Assembly (NCBI GenBank): GCA_031267895.1
Contig: JAIRYF010000016.1
Coordinates: forward strand, 1-45,921
DNA from: Candidatus Methanoplasma glyptotermitis
GTDB lineage: Archaea > Thermoplasmatota > Thermoplasmata > Methanomassiliicoccales > Methanomethylophilaceae
Reading direction: 5' to 3'
Length of the DNA: 45,921 nucleotides
Shown here in pieces: positions 23,585-31,687 of this stretch (within the stretch, counting starts at the first letter, position 1; each line of letters begins with the position of its first letter). The translations under genes and the position numbers were made by a program. The notes beneath the pieces were generated by a model that saw only the letters and a program-made list of their open reading frames with translations, ran no database searches and was not told where the DNA came from.

Positions 23585-25096
23585 ATGGAGATTACAGACG
23601 GACTCGGTTATAATGAAAAAAAACTTCTGATCGCACTTGACGGTCTCGGGGGGTCTGCATCGCCCGCGGACATCGTAAGGTCGGGGGACTTCTGCCTTGA
23701 GGTTGAGGTAATGGGGGCGGCATCGTGGCTCGCCATTAAAGGTCTGGTGACTGTCAGAGAAGACACGGAGAAATTCTTCGAGCTGTCCGATAATACGGCG
23801 GTCGAAAACGGATTGCCGGAAAGACGCGCTCTGAATATCATCGGATCATCCGGAGGGAGACTGGATATGGACCTCCTGTCAAAAGAGATGCCAGCCGGAG
23901 AAGATAAGATAGCCATAGGATGGCTGAAGAGGAAAAAGCTTGCCGACATAGTCACGGAAGATATATCCAAATTCATTGTGCTGACCGATAAAGGCAAATC
24001 GCTGACAGGATCAAAGACAGAGGATGAGCTGCTGCTTGAGAGGATGGCCGCCGGTCCGATATCAGAAGGCGATGCCGATCCGCAGATTCTCAGGGACCTG
24101 AAGGGGAGGCAGGGAATGATTCGGGAGAAGACGGTCGCAGAGAGAATCATAATGCTCACCGACATCGGCAGGGAGGCAATCTCTTCCGGAATAGAACTGA
24201 CAAAAGAAATAACCGACATCACAGACCGCCTGATACAGAGCGACGAATGGAAGACAGCTCAGTTCAGGAAATACGATGTCGGAATATTCGCTCCCGTAAC
24301 GACTCCCGCAAAAAGACATCCCCTGACGAGACTGGGGAACGAGATAAGACAGCTGTTCACGAACATGGGATTCGTTGAGATGTCTTCCGAGTACGTCCAG
24401 CCGGCATTCTGGAACCTCGATGTGCTGTTCACGCCGCAGGACCATCCTGCAAGAGATATTCAGGATACATTCTACCTCGACTGTCCGTGCAGGATTGATC
24501 TCAGAGACAGGGAACTTGTGCAGAAGGTCAAAGATATCCACGAGAACGGCGGAAGTACGGGGTCAACGGGATGGGGAGGGGTCTGGAGCATAGAGAAAGC
24601 CGAAGCGGCACTTCTCAGAACCCACAGTACGGTCAGCAGCATAAGGTACATCGCCGAGCACAATGATGCACCTCAGAAGGCATTCTCGATTTCCAGAATA
24701 TTCAGAAAAGAGTCTATAGATTCCACACATCTCCCGGAGTTCACCCAGATAGAAGGCATAGTAATAGACGAAAATGGGAATTTTGATATGCTTATATCGA
24801 TGATCAAGGAATTCTATGCCAGGATGGGGTTCGACAGAATAAGAATAAGGCCGGCATACTTCCCATACACGGAACCTTCTCTCGAAGTCGAAGTCTTCTT
24901 CAACGGAAGGTGGATGGAACTCGGCGGTGCCGGTATATTCAGGCCCGAAGTAACCGAGCCATTCGGAGTCAGACACCCTGTTCTCGCGTGGGGATTCGGG
25001 TTCGAAAGACTGGCCATGCTGAAATGGGACATCAAAGATATCCGGGACCTTTATATTTCGGATATAGACGACCTAAAGAAAAATGCGATAATCTGA
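23585..25096 (+). CDS. pheS: phenylalanyl-tRNA synthetase alpha subunit
   Basis: 503 residues, the archaeal/eukaryal alpha chain of the class II heterotetramer. The N-terminal third is a set of winged-helix-like DNA/tRNA-binding modules (about 1-170). The catalytic core holds motif 2 (SRIFRKESIDSTHLPEFTQIEG, in pieces ISRIFRKESID and HLPEFTQIEG) and motif 3 (GFGFERLAML near 473-482), plus ELGGAGIFRPEV for Phe binding. No pheT lies next to it, so the beta subunit is encoded elsewhere. Its TGA directly abuts that of the convergent regulator gene. Confidence 0.96.
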   Translation: MEITDGLGYNEKKLLIALDGLGGSASPADIVRSGDFCLEVEVMGAASWLAIKGLVTVREDTEKFFELSDNTAVENGLPERRALNIIGSSGGRLDMDLLSKEMPAGEDKIAIGWLKRKKLADIVTEDISKFIVLTDKGKSLTGSKTEDELLLERMAAGPISEGDADPQILRDLKGRQGMIREKTVAERIIMLTDIGREAISSGIELTKEITDITDRLIQSDEWKTAQFRKYDVGIFAPVTTPAKRHPLTRLGNEIRQLFTNMGFVEMSSEYVQPAFWNLDVLFTPQDHPARDIQDTFYLDCPCRIDLRDRELVQKVKDIHENGGSTGSTGWGGVWSIEKAEAALLRTHSTVSSIRYIAEHNDAPQKAFSISRIFRKESIDSTHLPEFTQIEGIVIDENGNFDMLISMIKEFYARMGFDRIRIRPAYFPYTEPSLEVEVFFNGRWMELGGAGIFRPEVTEPFGVRHPVLAWGFGFERLAMLKWDIKDIRDLYISDIDDLKKNAII

Positions 25097-26335
25097 TCAG
25101 TCGAAGCGAACGTCTCTACCATTCCTGATATTTTTGGTCAGAGCTTCTATTTTCTCCTTGGTCCTGTCTTTCCTTGATACTCTGGCAGCTTTGCTCAGAT
25201 AACTGAGTGCTTCATCCTTCTTACCCACATCGTAGGCTATACCTGCTCTGAGAAGCAGTATCTCGTCTATCCTGGACGCGTCATTGTTATCCGAAAGAAC
25301 CTCGCAGGAAGAATTCAAAAAAGCTGAGGCCTCGCCGTGTCTCTTCATTCTGAAGAGACATTTTGCTGCGATGAGCGCGGCTCTGGACGATGGATTCTCA
25401 CCAAAGAGGCCCGAAGCAATGCCGAACCCCCTCTCCGCATCGCCCGAGAGCATATATGCCTCGGCCCTTATCAGGTCGGCATCGGGTGTGAGGAAGTCTG
25501 CGATGATATCTGCACACGCGAGTGCATCGCCTATGTCTCCGCAGTCCAAAGCCACTTTTGCTCTTATATTATACACGGGTTCCGCATACTTAGGTATAAT
25601 CGTCATATTTTTGGCCGTCATCAGAAGATCTTCATTGGAGTTCTCGAGGAAACCTTCGGATTTTCTCAGCAGAAGCTTACAGGCTTCGGTATTCCTTCCA
25701 GCCGAGACCAGATGATAGAATCTTTCCTGATCGTCGTCGCCGTTGTCAACCCACCAGTCGGCCGCGCGGCTGTGCCAATTTCTTACCTTATCCGGATCGG
25801 CCAGCGACAGATATTTCTCGCGGACGCTGTTAATTATGCAGGTCATCCCGTAGAAATCTGCAGGTATCACTCCGGTATTGGTATCCGGCAGCGTCTTCCT
25901 CGGTATCGGAACTCTGAATACACATACCAATCCGAATGTTTCTCTGTCCTTCGCACTGAGGCTCTCCCACATTATCCCGGGATCGCATCTTTTCATGTCA
26001 AGCAGCGTATCTACGACTATACCTGTCGACTCGAACCTCTGTCTGAGCATCTCCGCCTCGGATACTCCGTCGGGCAAAAGATAATATGCCTTTCTCTTGG
26101 CACCGGCCCCTTTTATGTGTGCCAGCCAATCATCTACCTTATTGGTCTCTTTGAGTTTCTTCAGTTCAAGCGAGGCATGGGCTCGGGATATACCGAGTAC
26201 CGATGCTATACCGTCCTGGGTGAGATCGAAAGGTACGTTGAACATCTCGTTCGGATTCATGGCGGGAAATCTGCTCAGGTGCAGCAGCGCCCTTTCCCTG
26301 ATGGTCGCGTTACATATGGACACGGACACGTGCAT
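25097..26335 (-). CDS. winged-helix/TPR-repeat protein, probable regulator
   Basis: 412 residues. The N-terminus (about 1-75) is a winged helix-turn-helix: IRERALLHLSRF, then DLTQDGIASVLGISRAHASLELKKL with an evident recognition helix. After a middle region, residues from about 190 to the end form helical pairs typical of TPR repeats (CGDIGDALACADIIADFL, LIAAKCLFRMKRHGEASAFL, RIDEILLLRAGIAYDVGKKDEAL). This HTH-plus-TPR layout is widespread in Thermoplasmata, and its ligands are unknown. The start at 26335 lies about 27 bases from its TATA, so it is leaderless. It is divergent from dtdA with interlaced promoters and convergent with pheS. Confidence 0.75.
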   Translation of the reverse strand: MHVSVSICNATIRERALLHLSRFPAMNPNEMFNVPFDLTQDGIASVLGISRAHASLELKKLKETNKVDDWLAHIKGAGAKRKAYYLLPDGVSEAEMLRQRFESTGIVVDTLLDMKRCDPGIMWESLSAKDRETFGLVCVFRVPIPRKTLPDTNTGVIPADFYGMTCIINSVREKYLSLADPDKVRNWHSRAADWWVDNGDDDQERFYHLVSAGRNTEACKLLLRKSEGFLENSNEDLLMTAKNMTIIPKYAEPVYNIRAKVALDCGDIGDALACADIIADFLTPDADLIRAEAYMLSGDAERGFGIASGLFGENPSSRAALIAAKCLFRMKRHGEASAFLNSSCEVLSDNNDASRIDEILLLRAGIAYDVGKKDEALSYLSKAARVSRKDRTKEKIEALTKNIRNGRDVRFD

Positions 26336-26343
26336 TGGGTGGA

Positions 26344-26368
26344 GATTTATATCTTATTCGATATAGTG
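26344..26368. promoter_or_regulatory. interlaced divergent promoters of the HTH/TPR gene and dtdA
   Basis: On the + strand GATTTATATC (26344-26353) is centred 27 bases ahead of the dtdA ATG at 26376. On the - strand the TATA in CACTATATCG (26368-26359) is about 28 bases ahead of the ATG at 26335. Both transcripts would be leaderless, and only 40 bases separate the two starts, so the polymerases compete and one bound regulator could affect both genes. Confidence 0.55.
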
Positions 26369-26375
26369 CCGGTAA

Positions 26376-27224
26376 ATGACGGAAAAAAAGAGACTGCTGG
26401 TATGCAGCGAGGCTGACATACCGTCCGTTAACATGAAAGACAGACTCATCATGAAAAGAGAATGGGAGGACCTCGGATACAGCGGCAGAGATCGCTTCCT
26501 CACGAGCGGAGACCTCGTGATTATGATAACCCCCGATCTCCACATCCGAATGGAGGATCTCGACGGGAGAACAGACAAAGCAGGTCTGCGAATCGAAGAG
26601 GTGATATTTATGTCAAAACATTCCGCGACAAGCGGAGAAGCGGCACTGACAGTTCACCCCATCGGAAACTATCGTGATAACAGACTCGGAGGCCGCGAGA
26701 GGACTTTGGTCAGGTCCAGCCCGGCCCTGATGACGGATGCGCTGAGAAAAATATAGATGTACAACTGCCTTACCGATTTTAAAGTATGTTTCGAGGTGAC
26801 ACATCACGGTCCGTGGCTGGATAAACCGACATTTTTCATAGAGATAGGGAGCGATGAACGGAAATGGGGCAGCATAGAGGCGGCGGACATTCTGTCAAGA
26901 GTTCTGCTGGACATTGAATCTAACGAGTACTGCTCGGCAGTGGGCGTTGCGGGCGGACATTATGCACCGAGGTTCACAGAAATTGCGCTGAAATTTAAGA
27001 TAAACTTCGGTCATATGATACCGAATTACCATATCGAAGGAAGCAGTGACGAAGACATCATCAGAATGATCGGAGATGCATGCAGCGCATCAGACACAAA
27101 GCTTGTCTACATGCACAGGAAATCCCTGAAGAGTCCCGAGGAGAAGAGGATATCGGATCTGGCTGTATCGGCGGGATTCGAATTGATATCCTCATCCTGT
27201 CTGGAACCTATCAGCGGGAACTGA
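26376..27224 (+). CDS. dtdA: D-aminoacyl-tRNA deacylase (DTD2/DtdA) with in-frame TAG at codon 127
   Basis: DTD2 frees tRNA from D-amino acids in archaea and plants. Two halves lie in the same frame, separated only by TAG at 26754-26756. Residues 1-126 carry SKHSATSGEAALTVHPIGN (79-98) and LGGRERTLVRSSPALM. Residues 128-282 carry EVTHHGPW (140-147), FFIEIGSDERKW and GGHYAPRF (193-200). All are hallmarks of one DTD2 protein of about 280 residues, and neither half is a complete enzyme. The TAG is followed directly by ATG, with no SD before it. In pyrrolysine-using archaea TAG can be read as sense, so a single Pyl-containing protein is the simplest reading. Alternatives are a nonsense mutation or a split protein made by reinitiation. 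It ends in TGA and overlaps the convergent UMP kinase gene by 14 bases. Confidence 0.85.
26754..26756 (+). other. in-frame TAG codon, candidate pyrrolysine site
   Basis: The TAG lies between LMTDALRKI and MYNCLTDFK in dtdA, in what should be a helix-to-strand segment of DTD2. It is the only TAG in stop position of any recognisable gene in this window; the others end in TGA (most) or TAA. Confidence 0.6.
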
Positions 27225-27900
27225 CGTATGTCCCACGTATCTCTTTGCCGAGTATGGCATTTCTGAGTTCGGAGATGTCTCTCCCGTCGACGATAAGAAT
27301 ATCGATCTTCTCTTCCTTTGCGATCTTTATGCCCAAAGGATCGAATACGCTGGATTTTCCCGCCCCGTGCTCGGAGTATACTATCTTACTCAGCTCGTCT
27401 ATGGTCATAGCGGAAAATCTTTCGGCACCGGGGTTTTTTCTGGGATCGTCAGAGTACACGGCCTCCACAGAAGTGGCGTTTACGATCCTGTCTGCATGCA
27501 TCTCCCTTGCAACCATTGCGGCAACGGCATCCGTTGTGTGTCCAGGTGCGGTTCCTCCCATCACAACTACATTGTCCGGCGAAGACCTCTCGGAGGCATC
27601 TTCAGCCGTCAGCGGTATGTCGGCCGAGGAAAGATCGCCCAGCGATATCGCCAGAAGCTGGGCATTGAGCCTTGTCACGCCTATGCCCAGCATGTCAAGT
27701 TGATACGTGGTGCCTCCGAGTTCTTCTCCCGTTACGGTGTAGTATCTTGCGATTTTCCCTCCGCCGCATACGATAACCATCCGAACATCTTCCGAGACCT
27801 TTCCGATCATCTCGGCCAGCCCCTTCATGTACGCTGAATCTTCATTACCGGGTATAAGTACAGATCCGCCGACGGACACGACCACTTTTTCCTTCTTCAT
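27211..27900 (-). CDS. pyrH: uridylate kinase (archaeal PyrH)
   Basis: 229 residues of the amino-acid-kinase fold, converting UMP to UDP. It starts MKKEKVVVSVGGSVLIPG with the glycine loop, then MVIVCGGGKIARYY, the archaeal LTAEDAS region, VVMGGTAPGHTTDAVAA for UMP binding, and NATSVEAVYSDDPRKNP for ATP binding. I chose the ATG at 27900; an in-frame ATG at 27927 is ahead of the predicted transcription start (about 27910) and is unlikely. It is divergent from aRF1 across 55 bases and overlaps dtdA tail to tail. Confidence 0.92.
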   Translation of the reverse strand: MKKEKVVVSVGGSVLIPGNEDSAYMKGLAEMIGKVSEDVRMVIVCGGGKIARYYTVTGEELGGTTYQLDMLGIGVTRLNAQLLAISLGDLSSADIPLTAEDASERSSPDNVVVMGGTAPGHTTDAVAAMVAREMHADRIVNATSVEAVYSDDPRKNPGAERFSAMTIDELSKIVYSEHGAGKSSVFDPLGIKIAKEEKIDILIVDGRDISELRNAILGKEIRGTYVSSR

Positions 27901-27908
27901 CGCCAATA

Positions 27909-27940
27909 CTTTTATAGGAATGCGCAATTGAGATAAATAT
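27909..27940. promoter_or_regulatory. interlaced divergent promoters of pyrH and aRF1
   Basis: The + TATA TTTTATAG (27910-27917) predicts a start near 27940 and a 16-base leader carrying the SD GGTGG (27945-27949) for aRF1. The - TATA within ATATTTATCT (27940-27931) predicts a start near 27910 for pyrH. Each core promoter lies inside the transcribed side of the other. Confidence 0.55.
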
Positions 27941-27955
27941 TATTGGTGGAACAAG

Positions 27956-29188
27956 ATGAGTGACGCTAACGCTCTGGATAGAGCAAGATATGACTTCAAG
28001 AAGGCTATGCAGGAGATAACATCATACCGAGGCAGAGGGACAGAGCTCATATCTGTCTACGTACCCAATTCAAAGATGATCTTTGATGTCATGGCATATC
28101 TCAGAGAAGAACAGTCGCAGGCATCCAACATAAAATCCAAATCAACGATGAAAAACGTCACCGGTGCCATCGACTCCATAATGTCCAGGCTGAGAACTTA
28201 CAAGAACGCACCGCCGAACGGGCTGGTCATATTCTGCGGGGAGGTGCCGCGTGCGGGAGACCAGACCAAAATGGTCCAGTATACATTGGAACCTCCGGAA
28301 GAAATAACAACATTCCTGTACAGATGCGATTCGGAATTCTTCACAGAACCTCTGAATGATATGCTTCTCGACAAGAGATCATACGGACTCATTACCATCG
28401 ACAGGAAAGAGGCCACTCTCGGTCTGCTTTCCGGAAGCAGGATATCTGTTCTGAAACACTTTGATTCGCTGGTTCCCAGCAAACACCATCAGGGCGGTCA
28501 GTCATCCGTGCGTTTTGAGAGACTCATAGAGATTGCGGCTCATGAATTCTACAAAAAAGTAGCCGATAACGCCACCGAAGTGTTCCTGAACAGACCGGAA
28601 CTGCAGGGAATAATCGTCGGGGGTCCGGGTGCGACCAAGGATTTCTTTGTGAAGGAAGAATACCTTCATCATGAACTCAGAAAAAAGGTCGTGAATCCGC
28701 TGTTTGATACCGGCTACACAGACGAATCGGGACTCAGGGAACTTGTAGATGTCGCGAAGGATACCCTGACGGACATCCAGCTCACTGTGGAGAAAGGGTA
28801 CATGCAGAGGCTTTTCGGGGAGATCAGAAAGCCGGACGGAGGTCTGTCAGCATACGGCGAGGAGCAGGTGAGGGCGGTCACGGAGGCCGGAGCGGCTGAT
28901 GTGCTTCTGCTTTCGGAGTCGCTGAACCGATACAGAGTGGAAACGGAATGCGGTTCAGGCCACACAACAAAGGCTACGGTGTCCGACCCTGACGGAAAAT
29001 TGCTCTGCCCGGAGTGCGGACAGCCCGCCAAAGTGCTGTCGCAGACAGATCTCATCGATGATTTCTTCGAGATCTCGGAAGGATTCAATACAAAGGTGCA
29101 GCTCATCTCGGGAGATTCGGAAGAAGGAGATATGCTTCTGAAGGCATTCGGAGGAATAGCCGCAATTCTAAGATACCGGGTGGGATGA
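27956..29188 (+). CDS. peptide chain release factor aRF1
   Basis: 410 residues. aRF1 reads all stop codons in the A site and triggers hydrolysis. The stop-recognition motifs are intact: NIKS at 58-61 and YxCxxxF as YRCDSEF at 122-128. The catalytic GGQ is at 180-182 (KHHQGGQSS, with Gln where Arg is more usual before GGQ). A C-terminal mini-domain has Cys and His residues (CGSGHTTK, CPECGQ), as in archaeal aRF1. Nothing in these motifs suggests loss of UAG reading, so any amber readthrough here would compete with termination. The SD GGTGG sits six bases ahead. The stop overlaps the first possible start of argS. Confidence 0.95.
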   Translation: MSDANALDRARYDFKKAMQEITSYRGRGTELISVYVPNSKMIFDVMAYLREEQSQASNIKSKSTMKNVTGAIDSIMSRLRTYKNAPPNGLVIFCGEVPRAGDQTKMVQYTLEPPEEITTFLYRCDSEFFTEPLNDMLLDKRSYGLITIDRKEATLGLLSGSRISVLKHFDSLVPSKHHQGGQSSVRFERLIEIAAHEFYKKVADNATEVFLNRPELQGIIVGGPGATKDFFVKEEYLHHELRKKVVNPLFDTGYTDESGLRELVDVAKDTLTDIQLTVEKGYMQRLFGEIRKPDGGLSAYGEEQVRAVTEAGAADVLLLSESLNRYRVETECGSGHTTKATVSDPDGKLLCPECGQPAKVLSQTDLIDDFFEISEGFNTKVQLISGDSEEGDMLLKAFGGIAAILRYRVG

Positions 29189-29190
29189 TC

Positions 29191-30906
29191 ATGGACATCC
29201 GACAGAAATTCGAGGATGATGTGGATGCTGCAGTGAGCGGAGCCCTGAATAAAATAGGGGCACCGTGCCTGAAATTCATTAAAGAGGTTTCGGATATGGC
29301 TGATCTGGCCGTGCCGTGTTTCACCATGTCGAAAGAACTGAAAGCAGATCCGAAGGATATCGCCGAGAAACTGGCAGCCCACATAGAACCGTCCGGCCTC
29401 ATAACCTCCGCCATCGCACTCAACGGCTACCTTAATTTCACCATGGATGAGGCTGTACTGACCGAAGAGACTCTGAAGAAAATACTGACAGAGGGCAGCG
29501 GATACGGCTCAATGCCGAGAAATGGGATAAAAATCAATATAGAGCACACATCCACGAATCCTACAGGACCTATACACGTGGGAAGGGCGAGAAACCCGAT
29601 AATAGGAGATACCCTTGCGAGGTCTCTGATAAAGTGCGGGTACGATGTTCAAACCGAATACTACGTGAACGATGTTGGGAAGCAGGTCGTAATACTCGCA
29701 TGGGGCGTGAAGAATATCCGGAAAGATTCTGTCACGGAAGAGGAGAGAAACAAAGCAGATCACAAACTCGTCGCATACTACCGCGAAGCGAACAGACGCA
29801 TGGAAGAAGACGATAATGTCAAAGAGCAGATATCGGAAATGCTCAGAAAATTCGAGGACGGCGACAGGAACATAATAAACGATATCAGACAAACCGCAGA
29901 GGTTATGCTTGACGGCCTGAAGGAGACACTTTCGGACATCAACGTGGAGATTGACAGATACACTTGGGAATCAGACTTCGTTATTGACGGGTCTGCAAAA
30001 GATGTGGTCCGCAGACTCAAAGAATCCAAATATACGGGCCGGACGGAGGACGGAGCATGGTACATAGATCTGAAGGATTTCGGCATACAGGGCAAGAACA
30101 CCAAATTCACATTCACCAGATCGGATGGTACGACTCTGTACACAACGCGGGACCTGGCATACCATCTGGATAAGTTCAAAAGAACAGACAGGGCAATAGA
30201 TGTCCTCGGCGAGGATCAGAAACTCGGTTCCAAACATCTGTGTTCGGCACTGGGGATACTCGGAAGCAAGAATATCCCGGAGGCCATGTTCTATTCCTTC
30301 GTGTCACTCCCAGAGGGCAAAATGTCCACGAGGAAAGGAGTCGTCGTCTATCTGGACGATCTTATCGACGAAGCCGTCAGCCGGGCATTGGAAGAAATAA
30401 GGTCCAGACGCAGCGACCTACCGGAAGACGAGATGCACAGTATTGCCCGGAAGGTCGGCATCGGGGCGATAAGATACAATATTGTCAGGGTGCATCCGGA
30501 GAAACAGCTTGTCTTTAAGTGGGACGAGGCTCTTAATTTCGACGGGAACAGCGGACCGTACATTCAGTATGTTTACGCAAGAGCCGGCAGTATACTCAGG
30601 AAAGCCGGGAAGTACGAATTCGATACGGATCCGAATATGCTCGCTGATGAGTACGAAAGGGCCTTGATAAGAATACTTTCGAGGTTCGGCGGCACGGTGA
30701 GAGAAGCCGGAGAAGAAAAACGCATTCATGTGTTGCCCGCATACGGCCACAAGGTGGCCGTAGCATTCAACCAATTCTACTCAGCCGTACCGGTGCTGGC
30801 GTCCGACGGGAACAGGAATGCCAGACTGACATTGGTTGAATGTACCAGGACAGTTCTGAGAAATGTCCTGGACTGTCTGGGCATAGAATATCCGGAGGAG
30901 ATGTGA
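29191..30906 (+). CDS. argS: arginyl-tRNA synthetase
   Basis: 571 residues, class I. The N-terminal Add1 domain (about 1-100) is followed by the signature EHTSTNPTGPIHVGRARNPI, where the HIGH box reads HVGR instead of the usual HVGH. The KMSKS equivalent is KMSTRKG near residue 373. The C-terminal DALR anticodon-binding domain includes YVYARAGSILRKAGK and ends in NVLDCLGIEYPEEM. The start at 29191 (MDIRQKFED) is favoured over the ATG at 29185 by its distance from GGTGG (29179-29183). Its stop shares a base with the GNAT gene. Confidence 0.93.
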   Translation: MDIRQKFEDDVDAAVSGALNKIGAPCLKFIKEVSDMADLAVPCFTMSKELKADPKDIAEKLAAHIEPSGLITSAIALNGYLNFTMDEAVLTEETLKKILTEGSGYGSMPRNGIKINIEHTSTNPTGPIHVGRARNPIIGDTLARSLIKCGYDVQTEYYVNDVGKQVVILAWGVKNIRKDSVTEEERNKADHKLVAYYREANRRMEEDDNVKEQISEMLRKFEDGDRNIINDIRQTAEVMLDGLKETLSDINVEIDRYTWESDFVIDGSAKDVVRRLKESKYTGRTEDGAWYIDLKDFGIQGKNTKFTFTRSDGTTLYTTRDLAYHLDKFKRTDRAIDVLGEDQKLGSKHLCSALGILGSKNIPEAMFYSFVSLPEGKMSTRKGVVVYLDDLIDEAVSRALEEIRSRRSDLPEDEMHSIARKVGIGAIRYNIVRVHPEKQLVFKWDEALNFDGNSGPYIQYVYARAGSILRKAGKYEFDTDPNMLADEYERALIRILSRFGGTVREAGEEKRIHVLPAYGHKVAVAFNQFYSAVPVLASDGNRNARLTLVECTRTVLRNVLDCLGIEYPEEM

Positions 30907-31403
30907 TGGAGATCCGGCAGATGAAACTTAAAGATGCCGAGAAAGTCAGAGGACTAGAACTTTCATGTATCCGGGAATATTTCGCGGAAACTATCGAGAA
31001 TAATTGGGATGATCTCCCCAAAGAGTGGAAAGACAATCTGGGTGCAAGCAGTGCTAACCATTTCGGCTCCTACCTGGGAGACGGCCTCAGTTTCGTCGCG
31101 GAGGAGGACGGCGAAATATACGGATTCATCTTCGCAAAGATACTGGAACATGTATTCGACGTCAGCAAACTGGTGTGGATAGAGAACATGGGTGTCCATC
31201 CGTACGCCAGACGGAATGCGGTAGGATACAGACTCCTCCGGGAAACTCTCAGGAAAGGCAGGGAGATGGGTGCGGAAGCGGGCCATAGTATGATACAGTC
31301 CGGAAATGCACCGTCGATAATGCTTCATAAGAAGATAGGTTTCTTCATGGACAGAAGAGAAGTCGCACTCTTGGATCTCAAAGATCCGAAATTGAAACTC
31401 TGA
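30906..31403 (+). CDS. GNAT family N-acetyltransferase
   Basis: 165 residues. It begins MEIRQMKLKDAEKVRGLE, the usual first strand and helix of the fold. The acetyl-CoA-binding motif A reads WIENMGVHPYARRNAVGYRLL (about 95-115; core VHPYARRNAVGYRL), where Ala/Val replace some of the usual glycines. The end MLHKKIGFFMDRREVALL is typical. The substrate cannot be told. The ATG at 30906 shares one base with the argS TGA and has GGAGGAGATG upstream, so it is co-transcribed with argS; a role in protein or tRNA-related acetylation is possible. Confidence 0.85.
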   Translation: MEIRQMKLKDAEKVRGLELSCIREYFAETIENNWDDLPKEWKDNLGASSANHFGSYLGDGLSFVAEEDGEIYGFIFAKILEHVFDVSKLVWIENMGVHPYARRNAVGYRLLRETLRKGREMGAEAGHSMIQSGNAPSIMLHKKIGFFMDRREVALLDLKDPKLKL

Positions 31404-31647
31404 GAGAATACGGGACCATGCCGCGAAGCGGCCGGAAATCACTCAGATAAGCATTCCGATATGATTTCGGCAGACTCACATGTTCAGTGTAAATGATTCA
31501 GCCGTAAACAGCATGCGGATCAGCATAAGCTTTCCTGTCAAATTTTATCAAATCAAAAATCAGTTGCCGAACTCAGGATTAAAGCCAGAACAGCCTCCGG
31601 ACCCTGCTGATTGCACACATATCCTTAGAAATATGTATAATTTTCGA
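31404..31647. other. intergenic stretch between the GNAT and RbkR genes
   Basis: About 245 bases before the rbkR control region. A 5-bp hairpin GCCGC-GAA-GCGGC just after the GNAT stop may mark its 3' end. The rest is AT-rich, with no coding frame or RNA I can support. Confidence 0.4.
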
Positions 31648-31680
31648 CATAGGGTACGTTTAAATTCTCGGTGTCCTATG
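31648..31680. promoter_or_regulatory. rbkR promoter flanked by an inverted repeat (probable operator)
   Basis: CATAGG (31648-31653) and CCTATG (31675-31680) form a perfect 6-bp inverted repeat with partial extension inward (8 of 10 positions). It is centred exactly on the TATA box TTTAAATT (31659-31666). The TATA is 26 bases before the GTG at 31688, so the message is leaderless. RbkR proteins are known DNA-binding regulators of riboflavin genes, so this is a likely self-control site. Confidence 0.6.
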
Positions 31681-31687
31681 TGTACTT

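Noticed and set aside
26757-27224. Second half of dtdA as an independent gene starting at the ATG at 26757
   Set aside because: There is no Shine-Dalgarno or promoter before it, it lacks half the enzyme, and it is in perfect frame with the first half; readthrough is simpler, though reinitiation is kept as an alternative.
29191-30906. HVGR instead of HVGH in ArgRS as a sign of inactivity
   Set aside because: The rest of the enzyme, including KMSTRKG and the anticodon domain, is intact, and class I synthetases tolerate variation in this box; it is noted only as a sequence detail.
31404-31647. Possible small RNA between the GNAT gene and rbkR
   Set aside because: Only a 5-bp hairpin near the GNAT stop is visible; no C/D or H/ACA box pattern and no tRNA-like fold.
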